Source of the DNA: Clostridia bacterium
Lineage (GTDB): Bacteria; Bacillota; Clostridia; Christensenellales; Borkfalkiaceae
Length of the DNA: 64,000 nucleotides
Direction of reading: 5' to 3'
Assembly (NCBI GenBank): GCA_017396365.1
Contig: JAFQMD010000022.1
Coordinates: forward strand, 62,001 to 126,000
A program made the position numbers and the translations under genes. Positions 37,473-44,691 of this stretch are shown here, in pieces (positions within the stretch are counted from its first letter, which is position 1; each line of letters opens with the position of its first letter). The notes under the pieces were generated by a model. The model did no database searches, had not been told where the DNA came from, and saw only the letters and a program-made list of their open reading frames with translations.

Positions 37473-38717
37473 ATGGTAACTTTATTTTACGATTGTTACC
37501 GCATTTTAACGAGCGTGTATTCGGGTGGCGCGTTTGTAAAACAAGCCATGAGCGAAACGCCGATTGACGAAAAAAACAGAGCGCACGTAACTAAAATTTG
37601 TTACGGGGTTTTGGATAAGGATATAACGCTCGACTATCAAATATCCGTTCTTTGCGATAAAAGACCAAAACAGGCGGTAAGAACGCTTTTAAAGATAGGG
37701 ATGTACTCTATAAAATATTTGCAGACGGCGGTTTACGCTGTTACCGACAATTTAGTAGAACTCGTTAAAAAACTTGGAAAGGGCGGAACGGCAGGTTTTG
37801 TAAACGCTTTTTTAAGAAAATATAATACTGCCGAAATTTCTTTACCAAAAGACAAATTTAAAAGATTGTCAGTCGAATATTCTTACCCCGAATTTGCTGT
37901 AAAGAAACTCGTAAAAGATTACGGCGAAGAAAGGGCTATACAAATTATGCAAGCCGACGAAGAGAGAACTGCCGTAAGGTTTAATACGGGCGTTGACGGA
38001 GAAAAATATTTAACGGACAACCGTTGGAATTATCAAAAAACGCCGTTTGACAACACTTTTTTCGTAAGTGGATTTAAGCGCAACGAAGATTTTTACGACG
38101 GAACTTATACTTTTCAGTCGATAGGTAGCGTGGCTATATGCGATATCGTTCAAGGTGGAGAACGTCTTTTAGACGCATGTTCTGCACCCGGGGGAAAAAG
38201 CGTAAATTTAGCCGATAAGTTCAAGTCGGTTACGGCTTTTGAACTTCACGAGCATAGAGTATCTTTAATTTTAGACTACGTTCGCCGTATGAAAAAAGAC
38301 AACGTTACTGCAATTCAAAAAGATTCGTCGGTTTTTGACGAAAATTATATCGAAAAATTTGACGCCGTGCTGTGCGATTGTCCGTGTAGCGGATACGGGG
38401 TAGTAAAGGATAACCCCGATATAAAACTCAAAAGAGTTGAACAAGATATTACAAGTTTAAACGAGATTCAGTATAAAATTTTGCAATCTTGCAGTAAATA
38501 CGTAAAAAAAGGCGGTAGTTTATATTATTCTACTTGTTCGATTTTTAAGAGTGAAAACCAAGACGTATGCGGTAGGTTTTTAAAAGAAAACCCCGATTTT
38601 GAAGAGGTTAAAATCGAGAGCAAACTGCCGTTTGAAAGTATGAAAAGGGGCATAAGTTTTTTCCCCGATAAGTCTTTTGGGGCGGGCTTTTATATTTGTA
38701 AGTTTATAAGGAAATAA
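37473..38717 (+). CDS. rsmB: 16S rRNA (cytosine(967)-C5)-methyltransferase
   Basis: RsmB/Sun. 414 residues: N-terminal NusB-like helical domain (about 1-125), then a SAM-dependent methyltransferase. LDACSAPGGKSVNLA is the SAM motif; catalytic cysteines lie in CDCPCSGYG and YYSTCSIF. The reading frame starts 1 base after fmt and ends 1 base before rlmN, indicating tight translational coupling. Confidence 0.95.
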   Translation: MVTLFYDCYRILTSVYSGGAFVKQAMSETPIDEKNRAHVTKICYGVLDKDITLDYQISVLCDKRPKQAVRTLLKIGMYSIKYLQTAVYAVTDNLVELVKKLGKGGTAGFVNAFLRKYNTAEISLPKDKFKRLSVEYSYPEFAVKKLVKDYGEERAIQIMQADEERTAVRFNTGVDGEKYLTDNRWNYQKTPFDNTFFVSGFKRNEDFYDGTYTFQSIGSVAICDIVQGGERLLDACSAPGGKSVNLADKFKSVTAFELHEHRVSLILDYVRRMKKDNVTAIQKDSSVFDENYIEKFDAVLCDCPCSGYGVVKDNPDIKLKRVEQDITSLNEIQYKILQSCSKYVKKGGSLYYSTCSIFKSENQDVCGRFLKENPDFEEVKIESKLPFESMKRGISFFPDKSFGAGFYICKFIRK

Positions 38718-38718
38718 A

Positions 38719-39780
38719 ATGGAAATTTTACACGATTATTCGCTTGACGAAATTAAAAATTTAATAGAAGAGTTGGGCGAAAAACCGTTTAGAGCAGGGC
38801 AAATTTTTCGCGGTATTCACGCGGGGAAAAAGATTTCCGATATAAGCGATATCAGCAAGGAATTAAGGGCGAAACTTTTGCAAAGGTTTTGTGATTGCCC
38901 CGTTGAAATAATAGGCTCAAAAACGTCTAAAATCGACGGTACGGTAAAGTTTTTGTTTAAACTTTGGGACAACAACGTCATAGAAGGCGTTTTGATGAAA
39001 TATAAGTACGGCAATACTCAATGCGTTTCAACTCAAGTAGGATGTAGAATGGGTTGCGCTTTTTGCGCGTCGGGTATAGGTGGGCTCGTTAGAAATTTGA
39101 CCGCAGGCGAAATTTTAGGGCAAATAACCGCGGTAAATGCTTATCTTGGCGGTAACGTTGAAAAAAGGCAGGTAACTAACGTCGTTTTAATGGGTAGTGG
39201 CGAGCCTTTGGATAACTATGAAAACGTAGTAAAATTTATAAGAAATTTATCTTTAAAAGGCGGTCTTAACGTAAGCCCGAGAAACGTCAGTTTATCAACT
39301 TGCGGATTGGTCGCTCAAATGAAAAAACTTGCAGACGAGAATTTAGACGTAAATTTGACGGTGTCGCTACATAATCCGTTTGACGAAAAGCGTAAAAATC
39401 TAATGCCGATTGCAAAAAAATACTCGGTACAAGAAATTTTAGACGCCTGCAATCACTATTTTAACAAAACTAAAAGAAGATACATCTTTGAATATTCTCT
39501 CGTAAAGGGGGAAAACGATACGAAAGAGTGCGCTGAAGAACTCATACGCCTATTAAAAGGAAAGCCTTGCCACGTCAACTTGATTCGTCTTAACGAAGTT
39601 AAGGAAAAGGATTTAAAAGCGACGTCGGATAAAGACGCTTACAGATTTTTAGGGCTTTTGGAAAGGGGTGGTCTTTCGGCAACGGTAAGAAGACAAATAG
39701 GCGTCGATATAGACGGCGCGTGCGGACAACTCCGTAGAAATTATTTAGAAACGGGAAGTTTGGGGGATAAAAATTCTTAA
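38719..39780 (+). CDS. rlmN: 23S rRNA/tRNA adenine-C2 methyltransferase (radical SAM)
   Basis: Methylates A2503 of 23S rRNA and A37 of some tRNAs. 353 residues. Radical SAM cluster GCRMGCAFCASG (CxxxCxxC), GSGEPLDNYENV, and the C-terminal catalytic Cys in DIDGACGQLR. Length and motifs fit RlmN rather than Cfr. In Bacillus a PP2C phosphatase and kinase gene follow; here rsgA follows directly after 7 bases. Confidence 0.96.
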   Translation: MEILHDYSLDEIKNLIEELGEKPFRAGQIFRGIHAGKKISDISDISKELRAKLLQRFCDCPVEIIGSKTSKIDGTVKFLFKLWDNNVIEGVLMKYKYGNTQCVSTQVGCRMGCAFCASGIGGLVRNLTAGEILGQITAVNAYLGGNVEKRQVTNVVLMGSGEPLDNYENVVKFIRNLSLKGGLNVSPRNVSLSTCGLVAQMKKLADENLDVNLTVSLHNPFDEKRKNLMPIAKKYSVQEILDACNHYFNKTKRRYIFEYSLVKGENDTKECAEELIRLLKGKPCHVNLIRLNEVKEKDLKATSDKDAYRFLGLLERGGLSATVRRQIGVDIDGACGQLRRNYLETGSLGDKNS

Positions 39781-39787
39781 AGGAGAA

Positions 39788-40645
39788 ATGCTTATTTTAG
39801 GGCAAATTGTAAAAATACACTCAGGTAAATACTTTGTAAGGGTAGAAGATCAAACTGTTGAGTGTAGCGCAAAAGGCGCGCTAAAAATTAAATCCGACGG
39901 CATTTTCACGGGCGATTTCGTTCAGATTGAAAACGGAGTTATAAAATCTGTAAAACCAAGAAGAAACAGACTTATAAGACCAAGCGTTGCAAACGTCGAT
40001 TGCATGATTATTGTCGTGGCAAATCCGCCAGAGCCAGATTTTTATCTGTTTGACAAGTTAATATCGACTGCGTGTATTTATGATATACCGTGCTCAATCG
40101 TTGTAAATAAGGTTGATTCTACCTTGCAAATCTATGAAAAGATCAAAGAAAACTATTCAAAGGCAGTAGAAAATATTTTTGCTATTTCCGCAAAGACGGG
40201 CGAAGGGCTTTTGGAACTTTCGGAGTTTTTAAAAGGCAAACTCGTCGTGTTTTCAGGGCAGTCGGCTGTCGGTAAAACGTCGATTGTAAACAGGCTTTTT
40301 GGAGAGAATAAAAAGACGGGAGAGGTAAGTGTAAAAACCCAAAAGGGAAAGCAAACTACTACCGTTTCTGAAATTACTGAAAAGGACGGAATTAGGGTAA
40401 TTGACACCCCGGGATTTACCGCTATGGATATCGATATTGAAGAAGACGTTTTTCCTTGGAGTTATCCCGAATTTTCGGCTTTTTCAAACGGCTGTAAATT
40501 TGCTGATTGTAGGCATTTGAAAGAGCCTGATTGTAGCGTTAGAAACGCTTGCGAAAACGGGCTTATAAATAACGAAAGATATAAAAGATATAAAGAGATT
40601 TACAAAGAAATAAAGGAAAGAGAAAAGTATGACAAAAAGCGTTAA
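39788..40645 (+). CDS. rsgA: Ribosome small-subunit GTPase A
   Basis: Circularly permuted GTPase that checks late 30S assembly. 285 residues. N-terminal OB fold (1-65), GTPase motifs in permuted order: VVNKVDS (G4), AISAKTGEG (G5), SGQSAVGKTSIVN (G1) and DTPGFTAMDI (G3), then a zinc-binding end CKFADCRHLKEPDCSV. ATG 39788 follows AAAGGAG. rpe overlaps its 3' end by 17 bases. Confidence 0.95.
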   Translation: MLILGQIVKIHSGKYFVRVEDQTVECSAKGALKIKSDGIFTGDFVQIENGVIKSVKPRRNRLIRPSVANVDCMIIVVANPPEPDFYLFDKLISTACIYDIPCSIVVNKVDSTLQIYEKIKENYSKAVENIFAISAKTGEGLLELSEFLKGKLVVFSGQSAVGKTSIVNRLFGENKKTGEVSVKTQKGKQTTTVSEITEKDGIRVIDTPGFTAMDIDIEEDVFPWSYPEFSAFSNGCKFADCRHLKEPDCSVRNACENGLINNERYKRYKEIYKEIKEREKYDKKR

Positions 40646-41291
40646 AATTGCTCCGTCGGTATTATCGGCAGACTTTTCAAAAATCGGCGAAGAAGTGATC
40701 AAAATTGAAAGGGCAGGAGCAGACGTAGTCCACCTTGACGTTATGGACGGCGTTTTCGTTCCAAACATTACTTTTGGAATAAAGATGGTTAAGGATATGA
40801 GAAAAGTTTCTCGTCTTCCGTTTGATTGTCATTTAATGATAGTTAATCCCGAAAAATACGTAGAACAATTCGCTTTGGCTGGCGCTGACTATATAACCGT
40901 GCACTACGAGGCGTGTGGAAAAAACTCGGCAAGCGTTTTAAATAAAATAAAGAGTTTAGGCGTAAAAGCAGGTATAGTAATTAACCCAAATACCGAAGTT
41001 TCAAATATAATAGACCTTGTTCCACTTTGCGATATGGTGCTCGTTATGAGCGTTTATCCGGGGTTTGGCGGACAGTCGTTTATAGCCGAAGTTTTAGATA
41101 AATGTAGGGCTATAAGGCGATTAATTGATGAAAATGGATACGATTGTCTTTTAGAAATCGACGGTGGAATAAACAAAAATACTGCAAAATTAGCGATTGA
41201 AGCAGGGTGCGACGTTTTAGTTGCGGGCTCTGCAGTTTTTAACGCAGACGATACTTGCGCGATTATTAAGGCTTTAAGGTGTGAAGAGTAA
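40629..41291 (+). CDS. rpe: Ribulose-phosphate 3-epimerase
   Basis: Interconverts ribulose-5-P and xylulose-5-P in the pentose phosphate pathway. 220 residues. Motifs: IAPSVLSADF at the start, VHLDVMDGVFVPN (metal-binding His/Asp), PFDCHLMI, MSVYPGFGGQSF and LEIDGGIN. TIM barrel, metal-dependent. Start lies inside rsgA; the unknown gene at 41292 starts immediately after its stop. Confidence 0.96.
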   Translation: MTKSVKIAPSVLSADFSKIGEEVIKIERAGADVVHLDVMDGVFVPNITFGIKMVKDMRKVSRLPFDCHLMIVNPEKYVEQFALAGADYITVHYEACGKNSASVLNKIKSLGVKAGIVINPNTEVSNIIDLVPLCDMVLVMSVYPGFGGQSFIAEVLDKCRAIRRLIDENGYDCLLEIDGGINKNTAKLAIEAGCDVLVAGSAVFNADDTCAIIKALRCEE

Positions 41292-43310
41292 ATGAAACTT
41301 AAATTAAACGGCGCAAAAATTTTGATATGCCTACTCTTTATTTTAATTTCTTTGCTAATTTCTGCGGTAGGTTTAAAACTAAATTTAAGCGAGTACGTAT
41401 ATAAAGTAGTGTTTTTTGTCGGTTTAGTCGGAGCGGTTTTCTCGCTGTTGTTTTTAATAATCGGAGCGATTATACCGTTGTTTTTAAAACCGCAAAACGT
41501 AAAGCCGTCAAAACTTAGAAAATACTTTAACGATTTATTTAAGTTAGCCGACGAAAATCAGGATAAGTTTATAGATAAAGTAAAAAAATCCAACTTTTTT
41601 GTTTATCTACATTTTTTTGTCGTAACTTTTTTCGGTGTTTGGTTTTATGCCTGTTCGTCCTTTTGTTTTTTAATAAAGCCTATTTTATTTCTTCTTTTGC
41701 CCTTTATTTTAATTGCGATTACGCCTTTATGGAGAGTTTTGTATTACTTTTTAAAAAGCGAGCAAAAGCAATTTGACGATGGAATTATAAAAGAAGATTA
41801 TCCGAATATTTTCGGTTTCTTTGAAGAGCAAGTAAAAAGATTCTTTGGAGATGAGTTTACCTTAATTTTAGATTTTGATAAAGCCGATATAATAAGCGCC
41901 GAAAGGTTTGGTAAAACGATAATCGTAAATATGAGTTCCTACGTATTTATGCTGTTATCTAAAGACGAAATAATTGCGGTTTTAAAAAGAGAATTTTTTA
42001 AAATTAAAGACGTAAAGTATAATAAGATAAAAAGGCTCGTGTTGTCGAGAGATATTTTTTCAAACGGCGTAAAAATCGGGTTGTTTTTCAGGCTTTACTT
42101 TTCTTTAACGATATATAAGACGGCAAACGTCTTTTCTTATGAAAAACGCGCTCTTTTAAGAATTTTAGATAGGCGCGCCGACGAACTCATAAAAGAAAAA
42201 GATTTTTGCGTAAATTATTTAACCGCATATAAAAAGCAATGTATTTTCGACGCATATACCGAAGATTCGAGAAGTTCGATAGGTTTAAAAATTTGCAGTA
42301 GCGACGAAAATATAAAAGAGATGGTAATAGTTGTATTCGATAACTTTTTAAATCTCTACGAACTTTACGGTAAAGAGTGGGAAAATCAGACGGAAGTAAG
42401 ATTAAAGCCAACCGTAACTGATAGACTTACTTATAAGGAAAAGAGTCAAATATTCGGAATCAATCCTAAAATTGAAAGAGTTGAAAATTTTGCAGGGGCA
42501 GAAGAGCTCGCGCTATACGATAAATATAATCAAGATTATTACGAAAGCGCAAAATTCGTTTACGAGCCACAGCGCCAAGCCTATGAAAATTTTTATAACG
42601 AAACTCAAAGATACGAGCAGAATCCTGAACAATACGACGAAAGGTTGAAACTTATCGGCGTTGCCCACGCATATTATACTTTGGCTAAATTTGATAAAGC
42701 CGAAGAGGTTTACCGTAAAATCTTAGACGGAGGCGATAGTTCTAGTGAAACTCTTTTCGATTACGGTTGTTTTTTGCTCGTTGCAAAAAGAGATAGTAAA
42801 GGCGTAGAGTATATCTACAAGGCAATGGAAAACGAAAACTTAGTTGAAGACGGGCTTGAAATATTAGGTAAATATTTTATAAGTTCGGGCGACGAAGAAG
42901 GGTATAACAAGTATTGCGAGTATAAAAATAATCGTTTAGACGAGCTCGTGGGCGATTTTTCAAATAGAATATTAAACGACGGCGAAAAACTCTCAAAGCC
43001 GACGATAGACGGCGTAGTTTTACAAGAAATCGTTGAAAAACTTGTAAAAGACGACAATATTACTCAAATTTATTGCGCCAACGCAAAGACTAAAGCGGGA
43101 AAGGATATTCTACTTTTTGCTATTTCTATGCGTAACAAAACTCAAAGCGCTTTTATGGAAACGTATGAAAGAGTGTTTAGTATTTTGGATAACGACTACG
43201 GCAAAATCGACAGTTTTTTACTTTCTTTGGACTTAGAACCTAAAAATAAAATTTCTATTAAGATAAAAAACGACGGCGAATTTAAAATTTTTGATAGAAA
43301 AGACTTATAA
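41292..43310 (+). CDS. Membrane protein resembling an M48 peptidase without the zinc motif
   Basis: 672 residues. Four membrane helices in two pairs (about 9-26 and 37-63; 104-122 and 125-152). At 220-240 it reads LLSKDEIIAVLKREFFKIKD, which fits the helix of M48 proteases where HExxH normally stands, but here R233-E-F-F-K237 replaces both histidines. From about 450 the protein is rich in helical pairs resembling TPR repeats (YYTLAKFDKAEEVYRKIL; TLFDYGCFLLVAKRDS). I infer a non-catalytic relative that kept a scaffold role. Starts directly after rpe and ends before a separate promoter, so it is probably the last gene of the priA operon. Confidence 0.75.
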   Translation: MKLKLNGAKILICLLFILISLLISAVGLKLNLSEYVYKVVFFVGLVGAVFSLLFLIIGAIIPLFLKPQNVKPSKLRKYFNDLFKLADENQDKFIDKVKKSNFFVYLHFFVVTFFGVWFYACSSFCFLIKPILFLLLPFILIAITPLWRVLYYFLKSEQKQFDDGIIKEDYPNIFGFFEEQVKRFFGDEFTLILDFDKADIISAERFGKTIIVNMSSYVFMLLSKDEIIAVLKREFFKIKDVKYNKIKRLVLSRDIFSNGVKIGLFFRLYFSLTIYKTANVFSYEKRALLRILDRRADELIKEKDFCVNYLTAYKKQCIFDAYTEDSRSSIGLKICSSDENIKEMVIVVFDNFLNLYELYGKEWENQTEVRLKPTVTDRLTYKEKSQIFGINPKIERVENFAGAEELALYDKYNQDYYESAKFVYEPQRQAYENFYNETQRYEQNPEQYDERLKLIGVAHAYYTLAKFDKAEEVYRKILDGGDSSSETLFDYGCFLLVAKRDSKGVEYIYKAMENENLVEDGLEILGKYFISSGDEEGYNKYCEYKNNRLDELVGDFSNRILNDGEKLSKPTIDGVVLQEIVEKLVKDDNITQIYCANAKTKAGKDILLFAISMRNKTQSAFMETYERVFSILDNDYGKIDSFLLSLDLEPKNKISIKIKNDGEFKIFDRKDL

Positions 43311-43325
43311 ATTTTTTTAAAACAC

Positions 43326-43354
43326 TTGAAAATTCATATTCTGTGTGATATAAT
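43326..43354 (+). promoter_or_regulatory. Strong sigma-A promoter of the lipoprotein gene
   Basis: TTGAAA (43326-43331), 17-nt spacer, TATAAT (43349-43354) with extended TGA. Leader of about 40 nt ends in AAGGAG before ATG 43401. Confidence 0.85.
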
Positions 43355-43400
43355 ACTTATTGATTTAAAAAACGAAAAACTAAAATAAGGAGATTTTAAA

Positions 43401-43817
43401 ATGAAAAAGTTTTTTAAAAGTTTAGTTGCAGTTATGCTTGTAGCGATTACTGCTATTGCTTTCACTTCTTGTGGCGTACCTGCAGATCCTGCAAAAGCTG
43501 AAGAAAATCTTAAAGCAAACGAGTATGTTGTGGATAAAGTTGCAGCAAAGGTTGTTGTTTCTGCTTACGTTGGAGCATCATACGGTTTAGGGTCAGCTGG
43601 TAAAGTTGGCGACGTTATTTTTGCGACTAACGGTGACGATGCGGTTTTAGTCGTTTATTCAGATGACGCAGATTTGCTTAAGAGCCTTAACGAAGACCTT
43701 GTAGAACTTTTTAAGGAAGTTAAAAAAGACGCGGAAGAAGACGTTGACCTTGTAAAAGGTAAGTCTGGAAAATGCGTATGGGTTGGAACTAAAGCTGGTG
43801 TAAAAGCAGCAGGTTAA
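43401..43817 (+). CDS. Small predicted lipoprotein of unknown function
   Basis: 138 residues. Lipoprotein signal peptide: basic start MKKFFK, hydrophobic core LVAVMLVAITAIAF, lipobox TSCG with C24 as lipid attachment site. The mature part is acidic, with strands and a helix rich in Asp/Glu/Lys (SDDADLLKSLNEDLVELF). Two further Cys-free halves; one cysteine near the end (KCVWVG). No recognised domain. Expressed alone: its own strong promoter, good ribosome-binding site and a 15-bp terminator stem, suggesting abundant product anchored outside the membrane. Confidence 0.85.
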   Translation: MKKFFKSLVAVMLVAITAIAFTSCGVPADPAKAEENLKANEYVVDKVAAKVVVSAYVGASYGLGSAGKVGDVIFATNGDDAVLVVYSDDADLLKSLNEDLVELFKEVKKDAEEDVDLVKGKSGKCVWVGTKAGVKAAG

Positions 43818-43824
43818 TAAAAAC

Positions 43825-43857
43825 AAAACCCCGAAAGGTTGACCTTTCGGGGTTTTT
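43825..43857 (+). terminator. Terminator of the lipoprotein gene
   Basis: AAAACCCCGAAAGGT (43825-43839) pairs perfectly with ACCTTTCGGGGTTTT (43842-43856), loop TG. Strongest stem in the window. Confidence 0.92.
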
Positions 43858-43861
43858 ATTT

Positions 43862-43896
43862 AAGGCGTTGTCGAAAATCGACAGCGCCTTATTTTT
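43862..43896. terminator. Second hairpin between convergent genes
   Basis: AAGGCG-T-TGTCGA (43862-43874) pairs with TCGACA-G-CGCCTT (43878-43890), then ATTTTTAT on the + strand. Backs up the preceding terminator; on the minus strand the A-rich flank makes it a poorer stop for the HAD gene. Confidence 0.6.
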
Positions 43897-44572
43897 ATAC
43901 TATTTTTAACAGTTGAGTTAGATTTTTTATTTGGTAGGTGATAGGTAAATCCGTTTGTTTTCCGTGTGGATTATAAAAACACGTATCAATTCCATTGTCG
44001 ATACCTAGTGGCATATCTGAAACGAGAGAATCTCCAACTATTAGAGCCTTATTTTTATCAAATCCGTCAATTTGACTCGTTACCATATCGTAATAGATTT
44101 TCGACGGCTTACTCGTACCCATTTCGTCGGATATAAATATTCCATCAAAAAGGTGTTCTATGCCAGATAATTTAAGCCTACCGCGTTGAACGTTTGCAAG
44201 ACCGTTGGTTATTAAATAAATTTTGTATCCTGATTCTTTAAGTTGTTTTAAGACCGGTACTGTTTCGGGGAAGAGAATAGATATTTGAGCAAGTCCACTT
44301 TCGTAAATCGGCATAAATTCATCCGCGTTTACGTCGTAGCTTATCGCTTTTCCAAAGTCAACGAAACGCATTTTTTTAAGCACGCTTTTTTCAACTTTGC
44401 CAAGAGAAAACATATCCCAGTAATTTTGGTTTATATCTCTGTAAATTTCATAGTAGCCGTCTTTATAAGGAACTCCAAGTTTACGGCAAGTTTGTTCAAA
44501 GTTTTTTTCAGCGGTTTTTTGAAAATCAAATAAAGTGTCGTCCGCATCAAATAAAATAAATTCGTATTTCAT
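43895..44572 (-). CDS. YjjG-family HAD phosphatase (pyrimidine 5'-nucleotidase type)
   Basis: 225 residues. HAD motif I FDADDTLFDFQKTAEKNF, motif II LITNGLANVQRGRL, motif III KPSKIYYDMV with GDSLVSDMPLGIDNG (motif IV). The FDADDTLFDF start and length match YjjG, which dephosphorylates (d)UMP, dTMP and damaged pyrimidine nucleotides; substrate here is inferred. No Shine-Dalgarno: a consensus-like promoter ends 6 bases before its ATG, so the mRNA may be leaderless. Confidence 0.88.
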   Translation of the reverse strand: MKYEFILFDADDTLFDFQKTAEKNFEQTCRKLGVPYKDGYYEIYRDINQNYWDMFSLGKVEKSVLKKMRFVDFGKAISYDVNADEFMPIYESGLAQISILFPETVPVLKQLKESGYKIYLITNGLANVQRGRLKLSGIEHLFDGIFISDEMGTSKPSKIYYDMVTSQIDGFDKNKALIVGDSLVSDMPLGIDNGIDTCFYNPHGKQTDLPITYQIKNLTQLLKIV

Positions 44573-44578
44573 ATTTTT

Positions 44579-44607
44579 ATTGTAACAAAAACTATTAAAA
44601 TTTGCAA
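44579..44607 (-). promoter_or_regulatory. Promoter of the YjjG-type gene, predicted to give a leaderless mRNA
   Basis: On the minus strand TTGCAA (44607-44602), 17-nt spacer, TACAAT (44584-44579). The start codon A is at 44572, exactly where transcription should begin. Confidence 0.65.
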
Positions 44608-44634
44608 TAAAACTGTGTAAATTTTAAATATTCA

Positions 44635-44663
44635 TTGACTTTATTTTGAAAAAAATATATACT
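44635..44663 (+). promoter_or_regulatory. Sigma-A promoter of the manA-ROK fusion gene
   Basis: TTGACT (44635-44640), 17-nt spacer, TATACT (44658-44663). GGAGG at 44682-44686 precedes ATG 44692. Confidence 0.75.
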
Positions 44664-44691
44664 TAATTAAGAAATATATTCGGAGGCGAAT

